Source: Mesorhizobium erdmanii USDA 3471 | Lineage (GTDB): Bacteria > Pseudomonadota > Alphaproteobacteria > Rhizobiales > Rhizobiaceae | Direction of reading: 5' to 3' | DNA: 64,000 nt | Assembly (NCBI RefSeq): GCF_000472705.1 | Contig: NZ_AXAE01000029.1 | Span: 19,465 to 83,464, forward strand | Shown: piece after piece, positions 16,024-24,157 of the stretch | Layout: each line of letters opens with the position of its first letter | How positions within the stretch are numbered: the stretch's first letter is position 1 | Notes under the pieces: generated by a model | What the model was told of the DNA's origin: nothing | What the model saw: only the letters and a program-made list of their open reading frames with translations | The model's database searches: none | Program-made: the position numbers and the translations under genes

Positions 16024-17423
16024 TGATGACCTCGATGCATATGCGCAAATCGGCGAAGGCGCTTTCCCTTCTCCCACAAGAGGAGAAGGGAAGACCGCGC
16101 GCGAGCGCCGCGCTCGCAACCCTTGTCCTTTCCATCCTCTTCCTGATCCTGCCGGCGCTGGCCGCCCGCGCCATGGAAATCCAGCAGGTCACCTCGCCAA
16201 AAGGCATCACGGCCTGGCTGGTGGAGGATTATTCGGTGCCGATCGTCGCCGTCCGTTTCGTCTTCGGTGGTGGCTCGACGCAGGATCCGGCGGGCAAGGA
16301 AGGACTGGCCAATCTGATGACCGGCCTGTTCGACGAGGGCGCCGGGCCTCTCGATTCGGAAGCCTTCCAGATCAAGCTCGACGATGCAGGCGCCGAGATG
16401 AGTTTCGACGAGACCCGCGACGGCATCTACGGCTCCATGCGCATGCTGGCAGAACAGCGCGACGAGGCCTTCGACCTGTTGCGGCTGGCGGTCAACGAGC
16501 CGCGCTTCGACCAGGCGCCGATCGACCGCATCCGAGCCCAGATTCTGTCCGGCATCATCGCCAACGAGAACAATCCCGACACCGTGGCGCAGAGCAAATG
16601 GGCGCGCGCCATCTATGGCGACCATCCCTATTCGCGCTCCGACCAGGGCACCAGGCAGAGCATCGCCGCCGTCACGCAGAACGATCTGAAAACCCTGCAC
16701 AAGGCAGTTTTCGCACGCGGCGGCCTGCATGTCGCCGTGGTCGGCGCCATCGACGCCGAGACGCTGAGGAAGAAGCTCGACATGGTGTTCGGCGACCTGC
16801 CGCAAAACCAGGCGCTCACCCCCGTCGCCGATGTCGAGCCGAAGCTGGCGCAGCATCTGGAGGTCAATTACGACCTGCCGCAGACCTCGCTGCAGCTTGC
16901 CTGGCCGGGCGTGAAGCGCAAGTCGGCGGATTTCTTCCCCGCCGTCCTGATGAACGAGATCCTTGGCGGCGGCACCTTCACCTCGCGCCTGTACCAGGAG
17001 GTGCGCGAAAAGCGCGGGCTCGCCTATGGCGTCAACTCGTCGCTGGTCAACCAGGACCATGCCAATGCGCTGATCGTCACCACCGGCACGCGCTCCGACC
17101 GCGTCGCCGAGACGCTCGGCATTGTCCGCGATGTCGCCAGGCAGCTGGCTGAGGACGGCCCGACCGAGGCAGAACTGGCGGCCACCAAGAAATATCTGAT
17201 CGGCGCCTATGCCATCACCAATCTGGACTCTTCGAGTTCCATCGCCGCGACGCTGGTCGAATTGCAGCTCGACGACCTCGGCATCGACTACATGCAGCGC
17301 CGCGCCGGCTATATCAACGCGGTGACGCTCGACCAGGTCAAGGCGGCGGCCAAAAAGCTGCTGACGACCGAGCCGACGATCATGGTGGTCGGGCCGCCGC
17401 TGGCCGGGGACGGCAAGGGATGA
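16023..17423 (+). CDS. M16 family peptidase-like protein, non-catalytic partner
   Basis: 466 residues from ATG 16023, overlapping the previous stop. The hydrophobic export segment TLVLSILFLILPALAARA is preceded by an unusual charged stretch encoded by a palindromic DNA element (16066-16090). The M16 fold is clear (FVFGGGSTQDPAGKEGLANL, and FTSRLYQEVREKRGLAYG near residue 330), but the HxxEH motif is absent, so this chain cannot bind the catalytic zinc. It is expected to pair with the upstream catalytic subunit. Confidence 0.92.
   Translation: MMTSMHMRKSAKALSLLPQEEKGRPRASAALATLVLSILFLILPALAARAMEIQQVTSPKGITAWLVEDYSVPIVAVRFVFGGGSTQDPAGKEGLANLMTGLFDEGAGPLDSEAFQIKLDDAGAEMSFDETRDGIYGSMRMLAEQRDEAFDLLRLAVNEPRFDQAPIDRIRAQILSGIIANENNPDTVAQSKWARAIYGDHPYSRSDQGTRQSIAAVTQNDLKTLHKAVFARGGLHVAVVGAIDAETLRKKLDMVFGDLPQNQALTPVADVEPKLAQHLEVNYDLPQTSLQLAWPGVKRKSADFFPAVLMNEILGGGTFTSRLYQEVREKRGLAYGVNSSLVNQDHANALIVTTGTRSDRVAETLGIVRDVARQLAEDGPTEAELAATKKYLIGAYAITNLDSSSSIAATLVELQLDDLGIDYMQRRAGYINAVTLDQVKAAAKKLLTTEPTIMVVGPPLAGDGKG
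16066..16090 (+). repeat. Palindromic element inside the N-terminal coding region of the second M16 gene
   Basis: The perfect 9-bp arms CCCTTCTCC and GGAGAAGGG are separated by CACAAGA. It resembles the CCCTTCTCCC-type repeat found in rhizobial intergenic DNA (from memory). Here it is translated as SLLPQEEKGR just before the hydrophobic core of the signal peptide. Confidence 0.7.
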
Positions 17424-18283
17424 GCCCGACTTTCGGCATAGCTTTCGGCGGCGGCGGCGCGCGCGGGCTGGCGCATATCCATGTCATAGAGGCGCTGGAC
17501 GAGCTCGGCATAAAGCCGGTGGCGATCGCCGGCTCGTCGATCGGCGCCATCATGGGCGCCGGCATGGCCGCGGGCATGACCGGCAAGGACATCCACGACT
17601 ATGCCCGCTCGATCCTCGGCCGCCGCGCGGAGGTGGCGAGCCGCATGTGGCGCGCCCGCCCGGGCACGATCGCCGAAGCCATGCAAAACGGTATCCGCGT
17701 CAGCCAGTTCAATGTCGAGCGCATCCTGAAGGCGTTTTTGCCGGATGCCATTCCCGAAACCTTCGCCGCGCTGAAAATCCCGCTGAAGGTGACGGCGACC
17801 GACTATTTCGGCCACAAGCTCGCCGTCTTCGATGAAGGCGACCTGCATTCCGCGCTCGCCGCCTCGGCCGCCATTCCCGCCGTATTCCGCCCGGTGATGC
17901 GCGACGGCAGGCTGCTGATCGACGGCGGCATCTACAACCCCGTGCCGTTCGACCTCATCGAGAACGATGCCGACATCATCATCGGCGTTGACGTCGTCGG
18001 AGCACCCGAAGAGGCCGACCGCAAGCACCCCACCTCTGTCGACCTGATGTTCGGCGCAACCCAGCTGATGATGCAGTCGATCATCGCCAACAAGCTGAAA
18101 CAGTGCCAGCCCGATATTCTGGTCCGCCCGGCGGTGTCGAAATACCGCGTGCTCGATTTCCTGAAGATCGACGCGCTGATGAGCGAGACGGCGGATATCA
18201 AGGATCAGCTGAAGCGCGAGGTGGAGCGAGCGGTTGAGACGCGGGGCGGGAAGGGGAAGAGGGGGAAGCGGCTGGCTAGGTAA
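17420..18283 (+). CDS. Patatin-like phospholipase family protein (RssA-like)
   Basis: 287 residues; ATG 17420 overlaps the stop of the M16 partner gene (ATGA), so it belongs to the same operon. The oxyanion-hole glycine loop FGGGGARGLAH is at residues 8-18, the nucleophile elbow GSSIG near residue 39 and the catalytic Asp in LIDGGIYNPVP near residue 175. This Ser-Asp dyad is complete, so lipase or phospholipase activity is expected. No signal peptide or membrane segment is seen. The C-terminus ends in a Lys/Arg/Gly-rich tail. Confidence 0.92.
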   Translation: MSPTFGIAFGGGGARGLAHIHVIEALDELGIKPVAIAGSSIGAIMGAGMAAGMTGKDIHDYARSILGRRAEVASRMWRARPGTIAEAMQNGIRVSQFNVERILKAFLPDAIPETFAALKIPLKVTATDYFGHKLAVFDEGDLHSALAASAAIPAVFRPVMRDGRLLIDGGIYNPVPFDLIENDADIIIGVDVVGAPEEADRKHPTSVDLMFGATQLMMQSIIANKLKQCQPDILVRPAVSKYRVLDFLKIDALMSETADIKDQLKREVERAVETRGGKGKRGKRLAR

Positions 18284-18307
18284 TCGACGGGTTTTCTGGC
18301 TCGATAA

Positions 18308-19231
18308 TCAGGGAGCGAGGCGACGCTTGATGCGATCGACCACTGTGCGAATTGGGGCGGATGTGCGCCAGGTCGTGCTGGAAATTATGGCGGCCAAGTG
18401 AGTCTGCGCGTCCAGGCTCGCCTTTCGTATGCATTCAATCTCTTCAATCAGCTTTGAGTTATCAGACCGCAGTCGGCCTATTTCGGCGTGGATTTTTGGA
18501 GAATGCACCTCAGTTATGTGTGACCATAGCTGCCGCTGCGACCGCTCCAGATAGGTCTCCCGATCCAACGCATGAGGTTGAAGCTGATCCCGGACCGCTG
18601 AGGCCACACTGCCCAGGCCCACAACGGCCACGGTGTCTGGAAGGAACACTGTTTCGTACGTGATACCGAGATGATCGAGGAAACGTTCCGCGTTGACTAT
18701 CGCGTCCGCGATTAGGTTGGCGTCGTGGAAGGAAATGATGCAGTCCGGGTTCATAAGTGGCAAAACACCGACAAAGTCCGAAAAGCAGGCTCTGTTCGTG
18801 TGCTCGCCGTCGATCAGTGCAAGTGTGGCCTTGAAGTCGACTGCGTCGGGGCGCAGATCCGAGACGTCGCTGTCAATCGTGGTCAGCTTGGCCATTGCGG
18901 CAGGGGGGAGCCAATCCGACAGTCCGGCGATCATGCGGGCAGCTGAGTTTTCGGGATAGTGGAAGACTTGCGAGCGTTCGTCAGGCTGCGCGGGGGGGCG
19001 CGGATCAACCGATATCGCAGCCTCGCAGGCCGGATCAATCAGGTGTGGGAACAGGCTGCCGCCAAGATGCGATCCGACCTCCAGATATACATAATGGCCC
19101 AGCACCGACCGAGTGACGTTCTGCACGCGCAAGAAACTCTTCCGATCACTGAGGGTGCTCTCGGTCTTGACCTGGAAGACGGCAATATCGAGCTTCTCGA
19201 TCATGCCTATGGCTTGATCCGGGGTTGGCAT
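18308..19231 (-). CDS. Class I SAM-dependent methyltransferase (Methyltransf_24-like)
   Basis: 307 residues from ATG 19231, chosen because GGGAG lies 7 nt upstream; an open extension to 19345 has no site. Motif I resembles VYLEVGSHLGGSLFPHL with an acidic strand end (AAISVDPR). LALIDGEHTNRACFSDF and CIISFHDANLI match the later strands of the cephalosporin-hydroxylase/Methyltransf_24 group. The tail IISSTTWRTSAPIRTVVDRIKRRL resembles endings of polysaccharide glycosyltransferases. A sugar or glycan target is likely but inferred. It is divergent from the TylF-like gene and in a less GC-rich island. Confidence 0.78.
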   Translation of the reverse strand: MPTPDQAIGMIEKLDIAVFQVKTESTLSDRKSFLRVQNVTRSVLGHYVYLEVGSHLGGSLFPHLIDPACEAAISVDPRPPAQPDERSQVFHYPENSAARMIAGLSDWLPPAAMAKLTTIDSDVSDLRPDAVDFKATLALIDGEHTNRACFSDFVGVLPLMNPDCIISFHDANLIADAIVNAERFLDHLGITYETVFLPDTVAVVGLGSVASAVRDQLQPHALDRETYLERSQRQLWSHITEVHSPKIHAEIGRLRSDNSKLIEEIECIRKASLDAQTHLAAIISSTTWRTSAPIRTVVDRIKRRLAP

Positions 19232-19358
19232 TGGGCGGCTCCCTACGCATCTGGTTGCGATTGCACGTCGCGAATTGATGGTCGTTCCGTTGCACTTTGG
19301 CTGGATATCCGCAACAGCATATTTGGATAAGGAAACGTGATGCACTGAAAGGTCGACT

Positions 19359-20117
19359 GTGAACCGCCTCTATACAGATCTCTTGATCAAGATCATTACC
19401 AATACAATCTACGGCTCCGGCTCGCAGGTGATGGACCCCGCGAGAATTGGCGAGTCGACTCCGTTCAATCGCGAGGATCGGCTCAATGGCCGCGATTGGC
19501 CAACGGTCGCCCATTCGATGGCTGGCATCAAGCGCCTGACCAATCTGCGCGACCTCGTCCAGCGCGCCATTGATGAGAATGTGCCCGGGGATTTTATCGA
19601 GACCGGCGTCTGGCGCGGCGGCTGCTGCATCCTCATGCGCGGCGTGCTGGCCGCCAACGGGATCAAGGACAGGAAGGTTTATGTCGCCGACTCATTCGAC
19701 GGTCTGCCGCCGCCCGATCCCGAGAATTTTCCGGCGGATCGCGGCGACAGGCTGCACGAGTTCCGTCAATTGGCGATCGATCAAGCGCAGGTTGAATCAA
19801 ATTTTGCCGCCTATGATTTGCTGGATGAGCAGGTGGTCTTCGTCAAAGGACTGTTCGGCGACACACTACCCAGCCTGAAAGCTGGTCCCTTCGCCCTGAT
19901 CCGGTTGGACGGGGATCTATACGAGTCGACAATAGACAGCCTCGAGGCGCTCTATCCAAGGCTGTCGCCCGGCGGTTTCGCGATCATCGATGACTTGGCG
20001 CTGCCGACTTGCCGTCAGGCGGTCGAGGATTACCGCGCACGCAACCAAATCACCGCACAGATGTACGAGATAGACTGGACCGGCGGTTGGTGGCAGAAGT
20101 CCATTGCCGACACCTGA
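19359..20117 (+). CDS. TylF/MycF family O-methyltransferase
   Basis: 252 residues from a GTG at 19359 with AAAGG upstream. Family blocks are GDFIETGVWRGGCCILMRG (SAM motif I), VYVADSFDGLPPPD, ALIRLDGDLYESTIDSLEALYP and GGFAIIDDLALP, the last two supplying the metal-binding Asp pair. TylF/MycF enzymes methylate hydroxyls of deoxysugars using Mg2+ and SAM. Here a surface polysaccharide, glycolipid or glycoprotein sugar is a more likely target than a macrolide, because the next gene is a glycosyltransferase fusion 14 nt downstream. Confidence 0.88.
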   Translation: MNRLYTDLLIKIITNTIYGSGSQVMDPARIGESTPFNREDRLNGRDWPTVAHSMAGIKRLTNLRDLVQRAIDENVPGDFIETGVWRGGCCILMRGVLAANGIKDRKVYVADSFDGLPPPDPENFPADRGDRLHEFRQLAIDQAQVESNFAAYDLLDEQVVFVKGLFGDTLPSLKAGPFALIRLDGDLYESTIDSLEALYPRLSPGGFAIIDDLALPTCRQAVEDYRARNQITAQMYEIDWTGGWWQKSIADT

Positions 20118-20131
20118 GGCACGGAAGCGCG

Positions 20132-22135
20132 ATGAAGCAGAACCACGTGTCGGTCATTGTTGTTGCCTACAACATTCCCCGAGAACTGCCCCGAACCCTG
20201 CTTTCACTTGCATTGCCCTATCAGCAAGGAGTGACGACCAACGACTATGAAGTCATCGTCGTCGACAATGGATCATCACCTGCGGTCAGCGCGAGCCTTG
20301 TAGAGGAATATGGGCCGAACTTTCGCCTGCTATGCATAGATGACGCGTCACCTTCGCCCGCAGCTGCCGTGAACCTCGGAATCATGGCGGCCCGGGGAGA
20401 CAAGATCGGCGTCATGATCGACGGTGCACGTATTGTCACGCCCGGCTTGGTGCATTTCGCTGGCGTCGGCACAGTCATGGGGCGGGCTGCAGTGGTGGCC
20501 GCGCCCGGATGGTACCTTGGGAGCGACATTCAGGGCAATGCGCCCCGGAATGGATATACACGGATGGTCGAGGATTCGCTTTTGCAATCGATCCGATGGC
20601 CGGAGGACGGATATCGACTGTTCGAAATCGGCACGATGGACGAGTCCTCGGTCGATCCGTGGTTCTCGCCGATAGCCGAAGCCAATGCTCTCTTCATGAG
20701 CAGGAAGAGTTGGCACGCGATCGGTGGCATGGATGAACGTTTCAGACAGCCTGGAGGCGGCCTCGTTAATCTCGATACGTTAGAGCGTGCGATGAACCTG
20801 CCGGAGGCAAAGCTAATCCTCACTTTGGGAGAGGCAACATTTCACCAATTGCACGGCGGCATATCCACCAACGCACCCATAGAACAGCAGTCCAAGAACT
20901 GGATACGCTGGAAGGCCGAAAGGGATGCATTAAGGGGACAGGAGGACCTTCGATTTCATATCCCTTCCGCGTTTGTGGGATCACTGCCTCGATCACTGTT
21001 GCCGCATCTTGCCCGTGCAACGATAGCATCCCCTTTCAGGGTTGGCCCGGCCGTTGTCGCCGGGTTTAGGGCGGAACTGAAGCCGCCAGAGGGTTCCCCA
21101 CCAACGAATCAGACAGCAGCAACACTGGTTAGCTTGGCCAAGGTACAGTTTCAATCAGGGCATTACCAAGCGGCGGCAGATATCCTTCGCATGGCAAGCA
21201 CACATGCTCCCGCGGAACTGGCGGCGTCGCGACTTCTTGCATTTTCCGGCATTCTTGCTCGACATAATCCGGTTCGAGATGCCACCTACTTTGCCGGAAT
21301 CGGCGATGCGTACTTCGCCATTGGCGAGACTGAAAAGGCTACGGTTCAGTACCGAAAGGCGTTGGATCTCAACTCCGGTGCCGTGGAGCCAGTGGTTGCG
21401 CGGCTCCAAGCCAATCTGGGGGAAGAAAGAGGAGAGCTGTCAAGGCGGTTAGTATCGGTACAATCAGAGGTCGAGGAGAATTTGATGGGTGGATTTCTGC
21501 ACCAGTATTTTTTGAACAACAGCGGCAAGGAGATATACAAATGGCTGCACTATTTCAACGTTTATGAACGTCATTTCGAAAGGTTCAGGAACCGGAGGCC
21601 TGTCGTCGTGGAGGTGGGCGTCTACAAAGGAGGATCGCTTGAAATGTGGCGAGCCTATTTCGGTGAGGGGGCTCGGATTGTTGGCATTGATATCGACCCT
21701 GCATGCAAGGCACACGAGGCAGAAGGCATTGAGGTTTTTATCGGCAGTCAGGATGACACTGAACTTCTCGATAGGGTCGTTGGCAAGTACGGCCCCATAG
21801 ACATTGTCATCGATGACGGCAGTCACATGATGGATCATGTGGTTGCGACATTTGAGCATCTCTATCAGCACGTGCAGCCGAACGGGATTTACCTCGTCGA
21901 GGATACACATACGAGCTATTGGGATGATTATGGCGGCGGGCTCCGCAAGCCGGGGTCTTTCATGGAATTCGTCAAGAGGAAGCTCGACGAGATCAATGCG
22001 CATCACGCGCGCGGCACATTGTCGGCGACCGCGTTCACCAATTCGACGGACTCAATCTGTGTCTATGACAGCATTGTCGTCTTTGAAAAACGACAGCAAG
22101 GCAAACGCCAGTCGATCATGACCGGTAAGAGCTAG
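20132..22135 (+). CDS. Glycosyltransferase family 2 - TPR - methyltransferase fusion protein
   Basis: 667 residues from ATG 20132. Residues 1 to about 270 are a GT-A fold (VSVIVVAYNIPRELPRTLLS, YEVIVVDNGSS, ANALFMSRKSWHAIGGMDERF), but the usual DxD is replaced by MIDGAR. Residues about 330-430 contain TPR units (AKVQFQSGHYQAAADILRMA, GDAYFAIGETEKATVQYRKA). From about 485 there is a class I methyltransferase: VVEVGVYKGGSLEMW, IVGIDIDP, IDIVIDDGSHMMDHV and GIYLVEDTHTSYW. It is probably a bifunctional enzyme that adds and methylates a glycan residue. Its DNA is less GC-rich than the flanking core genes. It is co-directional with the TylF-like gene. Confidence 0.88.
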   Translation: MKQNHVSVIVVAYNIPRELPRTLLSLALPYQQGVTTNDYEVIVVDNGSSPAVSASLVEEYGPNFRLLCIDDASPSPAAAVNLGIMAARGDKIGVMIDGARIVTPGLVHFAGVGTVMGRAAVVAAPGWYLGSDIQGNAPRNGYTRMVEDSLLQSIRWPEDGYRLFEIGTMDESSVDPWFSPIAEANALFMSRKSWHAIGGMDERFRQPGGGLVNLDTLERAMNLPEAKLILTLGEATFHQLHGGISTNAPIEQQSKNWIRWKAERDALRGQEDLRFHIPSAFVGSLPRSLLPHLARATIASPFRVGPAVVAGFRAELKPPEGSPPTNQTAATLVSLAKVQFQSGHYQAAADILRMASTHAPAELAASRLLAFSGILARHNPVRDATYFAGIGDAYFAIGETEKATVQYRKALDLNSGAVEPVVARLQANLGEERGELSRRLVSVQSEVEENLMGGFLHQYFLNNSGKEIYKWLHYFNVYERHFERFRNRRPVVVEVGVYKGGSLEMWRAYFGEGARIVGIDIDPACKAHEAEGIEVFIGSQDDTELLDRVVGKYGPIDIVIDDGSHMMDHVVATFEHLYQHVQPNGIYLVEDTHTSYWDDYGGGLRKPGSFMEFVKRKLDEINAHHARGTLSATAFTNSTDSICVYDSIVVFEKRQQGKRQSIMTGKS

Positions 22136-22250
22136 AGACTCTCTTGGCCGCCCTTCCCGTAGCCCAAAATCCGGCTATGCCGTCCGAAAGCAGCTGGCCG
22201 CAGCTTGGTGCCGGCCTGGGCTAGATGCCGGCTGAACCAATCAACTGCCC

Positions 22251-22820
22251 TTAATCCTTCGCACGCTCCACATAGGACCCATCGGCCGTCATCACCACCA
22301 CCCTGGTGCCCGGCGCGATGTGCGGCGGCACGGTGGTGCGCACGCCGTTGGAGAGCACGGCGGGTTTGTAGGAAGACGAGGCCGTCTGGCCCTTGGTCGT
22401 CGGCTCGGTCTCGACCACTTCGAAGGTGGCGCGTTGCGGCAGCACGAGCGCGATCGCGATGCCGTTGAACTGCGAGACCTGCACCGGCATGCCTTCCTGC
22501 AGATAGGGGGCTGCATCGCCGACCACGGCTTCCGTCACCGCCACCTGGTCGTAGGTTTCCGGGTTCATGAAGTGGTAGCCTTCGCCGTCGGCGTAAAGGA
22601 AGGTGTGCTCGCGCTCCTCGACATAGGCGCGCTCCACCTGCTCGGTGGTGCGGTAGCGCTCCGACACCTTCACCCCGTCGCCAATGCGGCGCATGTCGAG
22701 CTGCGTCACGGGCGTGCCCTTGCCTGGATGGATGTTTTCGGCAAAGAGGATCACATAAAGCTTGCCGTCCTTGTCGACGACATTGCCTTTGCGGAGCGAA
22801 CTGGCGATGACTTTCACCAC
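22251..22820 (-). CDS. efp: Elongation factor P
   Basis: 189 residues with the three OB-type domains of EF-P, starting MVKVIASSLRKGNVV. The modification loop reads HPGKGTP; its Lys is the residue that EpmA beta-lysylates. The C-terminal part has the signature GIAIALVLPQRATFEVVETEP followed by VPPHIAPGTRVVV. EF-P rescues ribosomes stalled at polyproline stretches. It is divergently paired with its modifying enzyme epmA, with 123 nt between the starts. Confidence 0.97.
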   Translation of the reverse strand: MVKVIASSLRKGNVVDKDGKLYVILFAENIHPGKGTPVTQLDMRRIGDGVKVSERYRTTEQVERAYVEEREHTFLYADGEGYHFMNPETYDQVAVTEAVVGDAAPYLQEGMPVQVSQFNGIAIALVLPQRATFEVVETEPTTKGQTASSSYKPAVLSNGVRTTVPPHIAPGTRVVVMTADGSYVERAKD

Positions 22821-22943
22821 GGTTTTTTATCCTGCGAGAGTTGACGGGCGTTTGCCGGCTTGTGCGGCGCTGGAACGGGGCCTAGCGCATCTTGGCGCGA
22901 ACCGCCAGCCCCCCATGCTCACCGGCATGCCTGCAAACCACCC

Positions 22944-23990
22944 ATGACCGCTGCTTCACCGTGGTGGACGCCACATGTCCACGCCGACCGCCGCCCGCGA
23001 TTGCTGTTGCGCAATGGCCTCACCGCGGCCTTGCGCGACTGGTTTGCCCAAAACGATTTCATCGAGGTCGAAACGTCGGCGCTCCAGGTGTCGCCCGGCA
23101 ACGAGGCGCATCTGGCGGCTTTCGCCACCGAGGCGGTCGGACCGGATGGCGCGCGCTCGCCGCTTTATCTCCGCACCTCGCCGGAATTCGCCTGCAAGAA
23201 GCTGCTCGCCGCCGGTGAGGTCAGGATTTTCAGCCTCGGGCCGGTCTACCGCAACCGCGAGCGCGGCCCCTTGCACCATCCCGAATTCACCATGCTCGAA
23301 TGGTACCGGGTGGGCGAGGCCTATGAGAACCTGATGCGCGATTGCGCCGATCTGCTGGCGTTGGCCGCGACAAGGGCAGGGGCCACGCGCTTTTCCTTCC
23401 GGGGCCGCGACTGCGATCCGTTTGCCGAACCGGAGCGGCTGACGGTGGCGGACGCATTCTCCCGCCTTGCCGGTATCGATCTCCTGGCCACGGTCGCCGC
23501 CGATGGTGGCACCGATCGGGATGCGCTTTACGCCGCCTTGACCCGTGCGGGTCTGCGCACGGCGACCGACGACAGCTGGGCCGACCTGTTCAGCCGCGTG
23601 ATGGTGGAAAAGATCGAGCCCAATCTTGGCTTCGGCCGCGCCACCATCCTCTACGAGTATCCGGTCGCGGAGGCCGCACTTGCCCGGCCGAGCCCGCGCG
23701 ACCCGCGCGTCGCCGAGCGCTTCGAGCTCTATTGCTGTGGTGTCGAGATCGCCAACGGTTTTGGCGAACTGACCGATGCCGAGGAGCAGCGCCGGCGCTT
23801 TATCCTCGAGATGGATGAGAAACAGCGCATCTATGGCGAGTGCTACCCGCTGGACGAGGATTTCCTCGCAGCGCTCGCCATCATGCCGCAGGCTAGCGGC
23901 ATCGCGCTCGGCTTCGACCGGTTGGTCATGCTGGCAACCGGCGCCCAGAAGATCGAGGATGTGATCTGGACGCCTGTGGCGGCGTCCTGA
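22944..23990 (+). CDS. epmA: EF-P lysine aminoacylase EpmA (GenX/PoxA)
   Basis: 348 residues from ATG 22944; the upstream open frame has no site or homology. This is a LysRS-like class II catalytic core without the anticodon-binding domain. Motif 2 is SLGPVYRNRERGPLHHPEFTM with MLEWY, and motif 3 is ASGIALGFDRLVMLATGA. The enzyme activates beta-lysine and attaches it to the EF-P lysine. Its divergent partner is efp. The aminomutase EpmB, which makes beta-lysine in enterobacteria, is not seen nearby. Confidence 0.95.
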   Translation: MTAASPWWTPHVHADRRPRLLLRNGLTAALRDWFAQNDFIEVETSALQVSPGNEAHLAAFATEAVGPDGARSPLYLRTSPEFACKKLLAAGEVRIFSLGPVYRNRERGPLHHPEFTMLEWYRVGEAYENLMRDCADLLALAATRAGATRFSFRGRDCDPFAEPERLTVADAFSRLAGIDLLATVAADGGTDRDALYAALTRAGLRTATDDSWADLFSRVMVEKIEPNLGFGRATILYEYPVAEAALARPSPRDPRVAERFELYCCGVEIANGFGELTDAEEQRRRFILEMDEKQRIYGECYPLDEDFLAALAIMPQASGIALGFDRLVMLATGAQKIEDVIWTPVAAS

Positions 23991-24157
23991 GACCACCAAA
24001 CGCAGGGGTTGCCCCTTCATCCGCTGGCCTGGAGTCCATGCCGATGCCGGCGGCAATCACGCCATGGATTCCGGTCTTCGCCATTGCACAAGCCGGGTCG
24101 GAACAATAGATGGGTGGGCGCGGCCGCAAGCTGGCCGCGACAAGCAGGATCACGGGC

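Noticed and set aside
14506..16119. 537-residue minus-strand open frame
   Set aside because: Antisense to the catalytic M16 peptidase gene, no motif and no ribosome-binding site.
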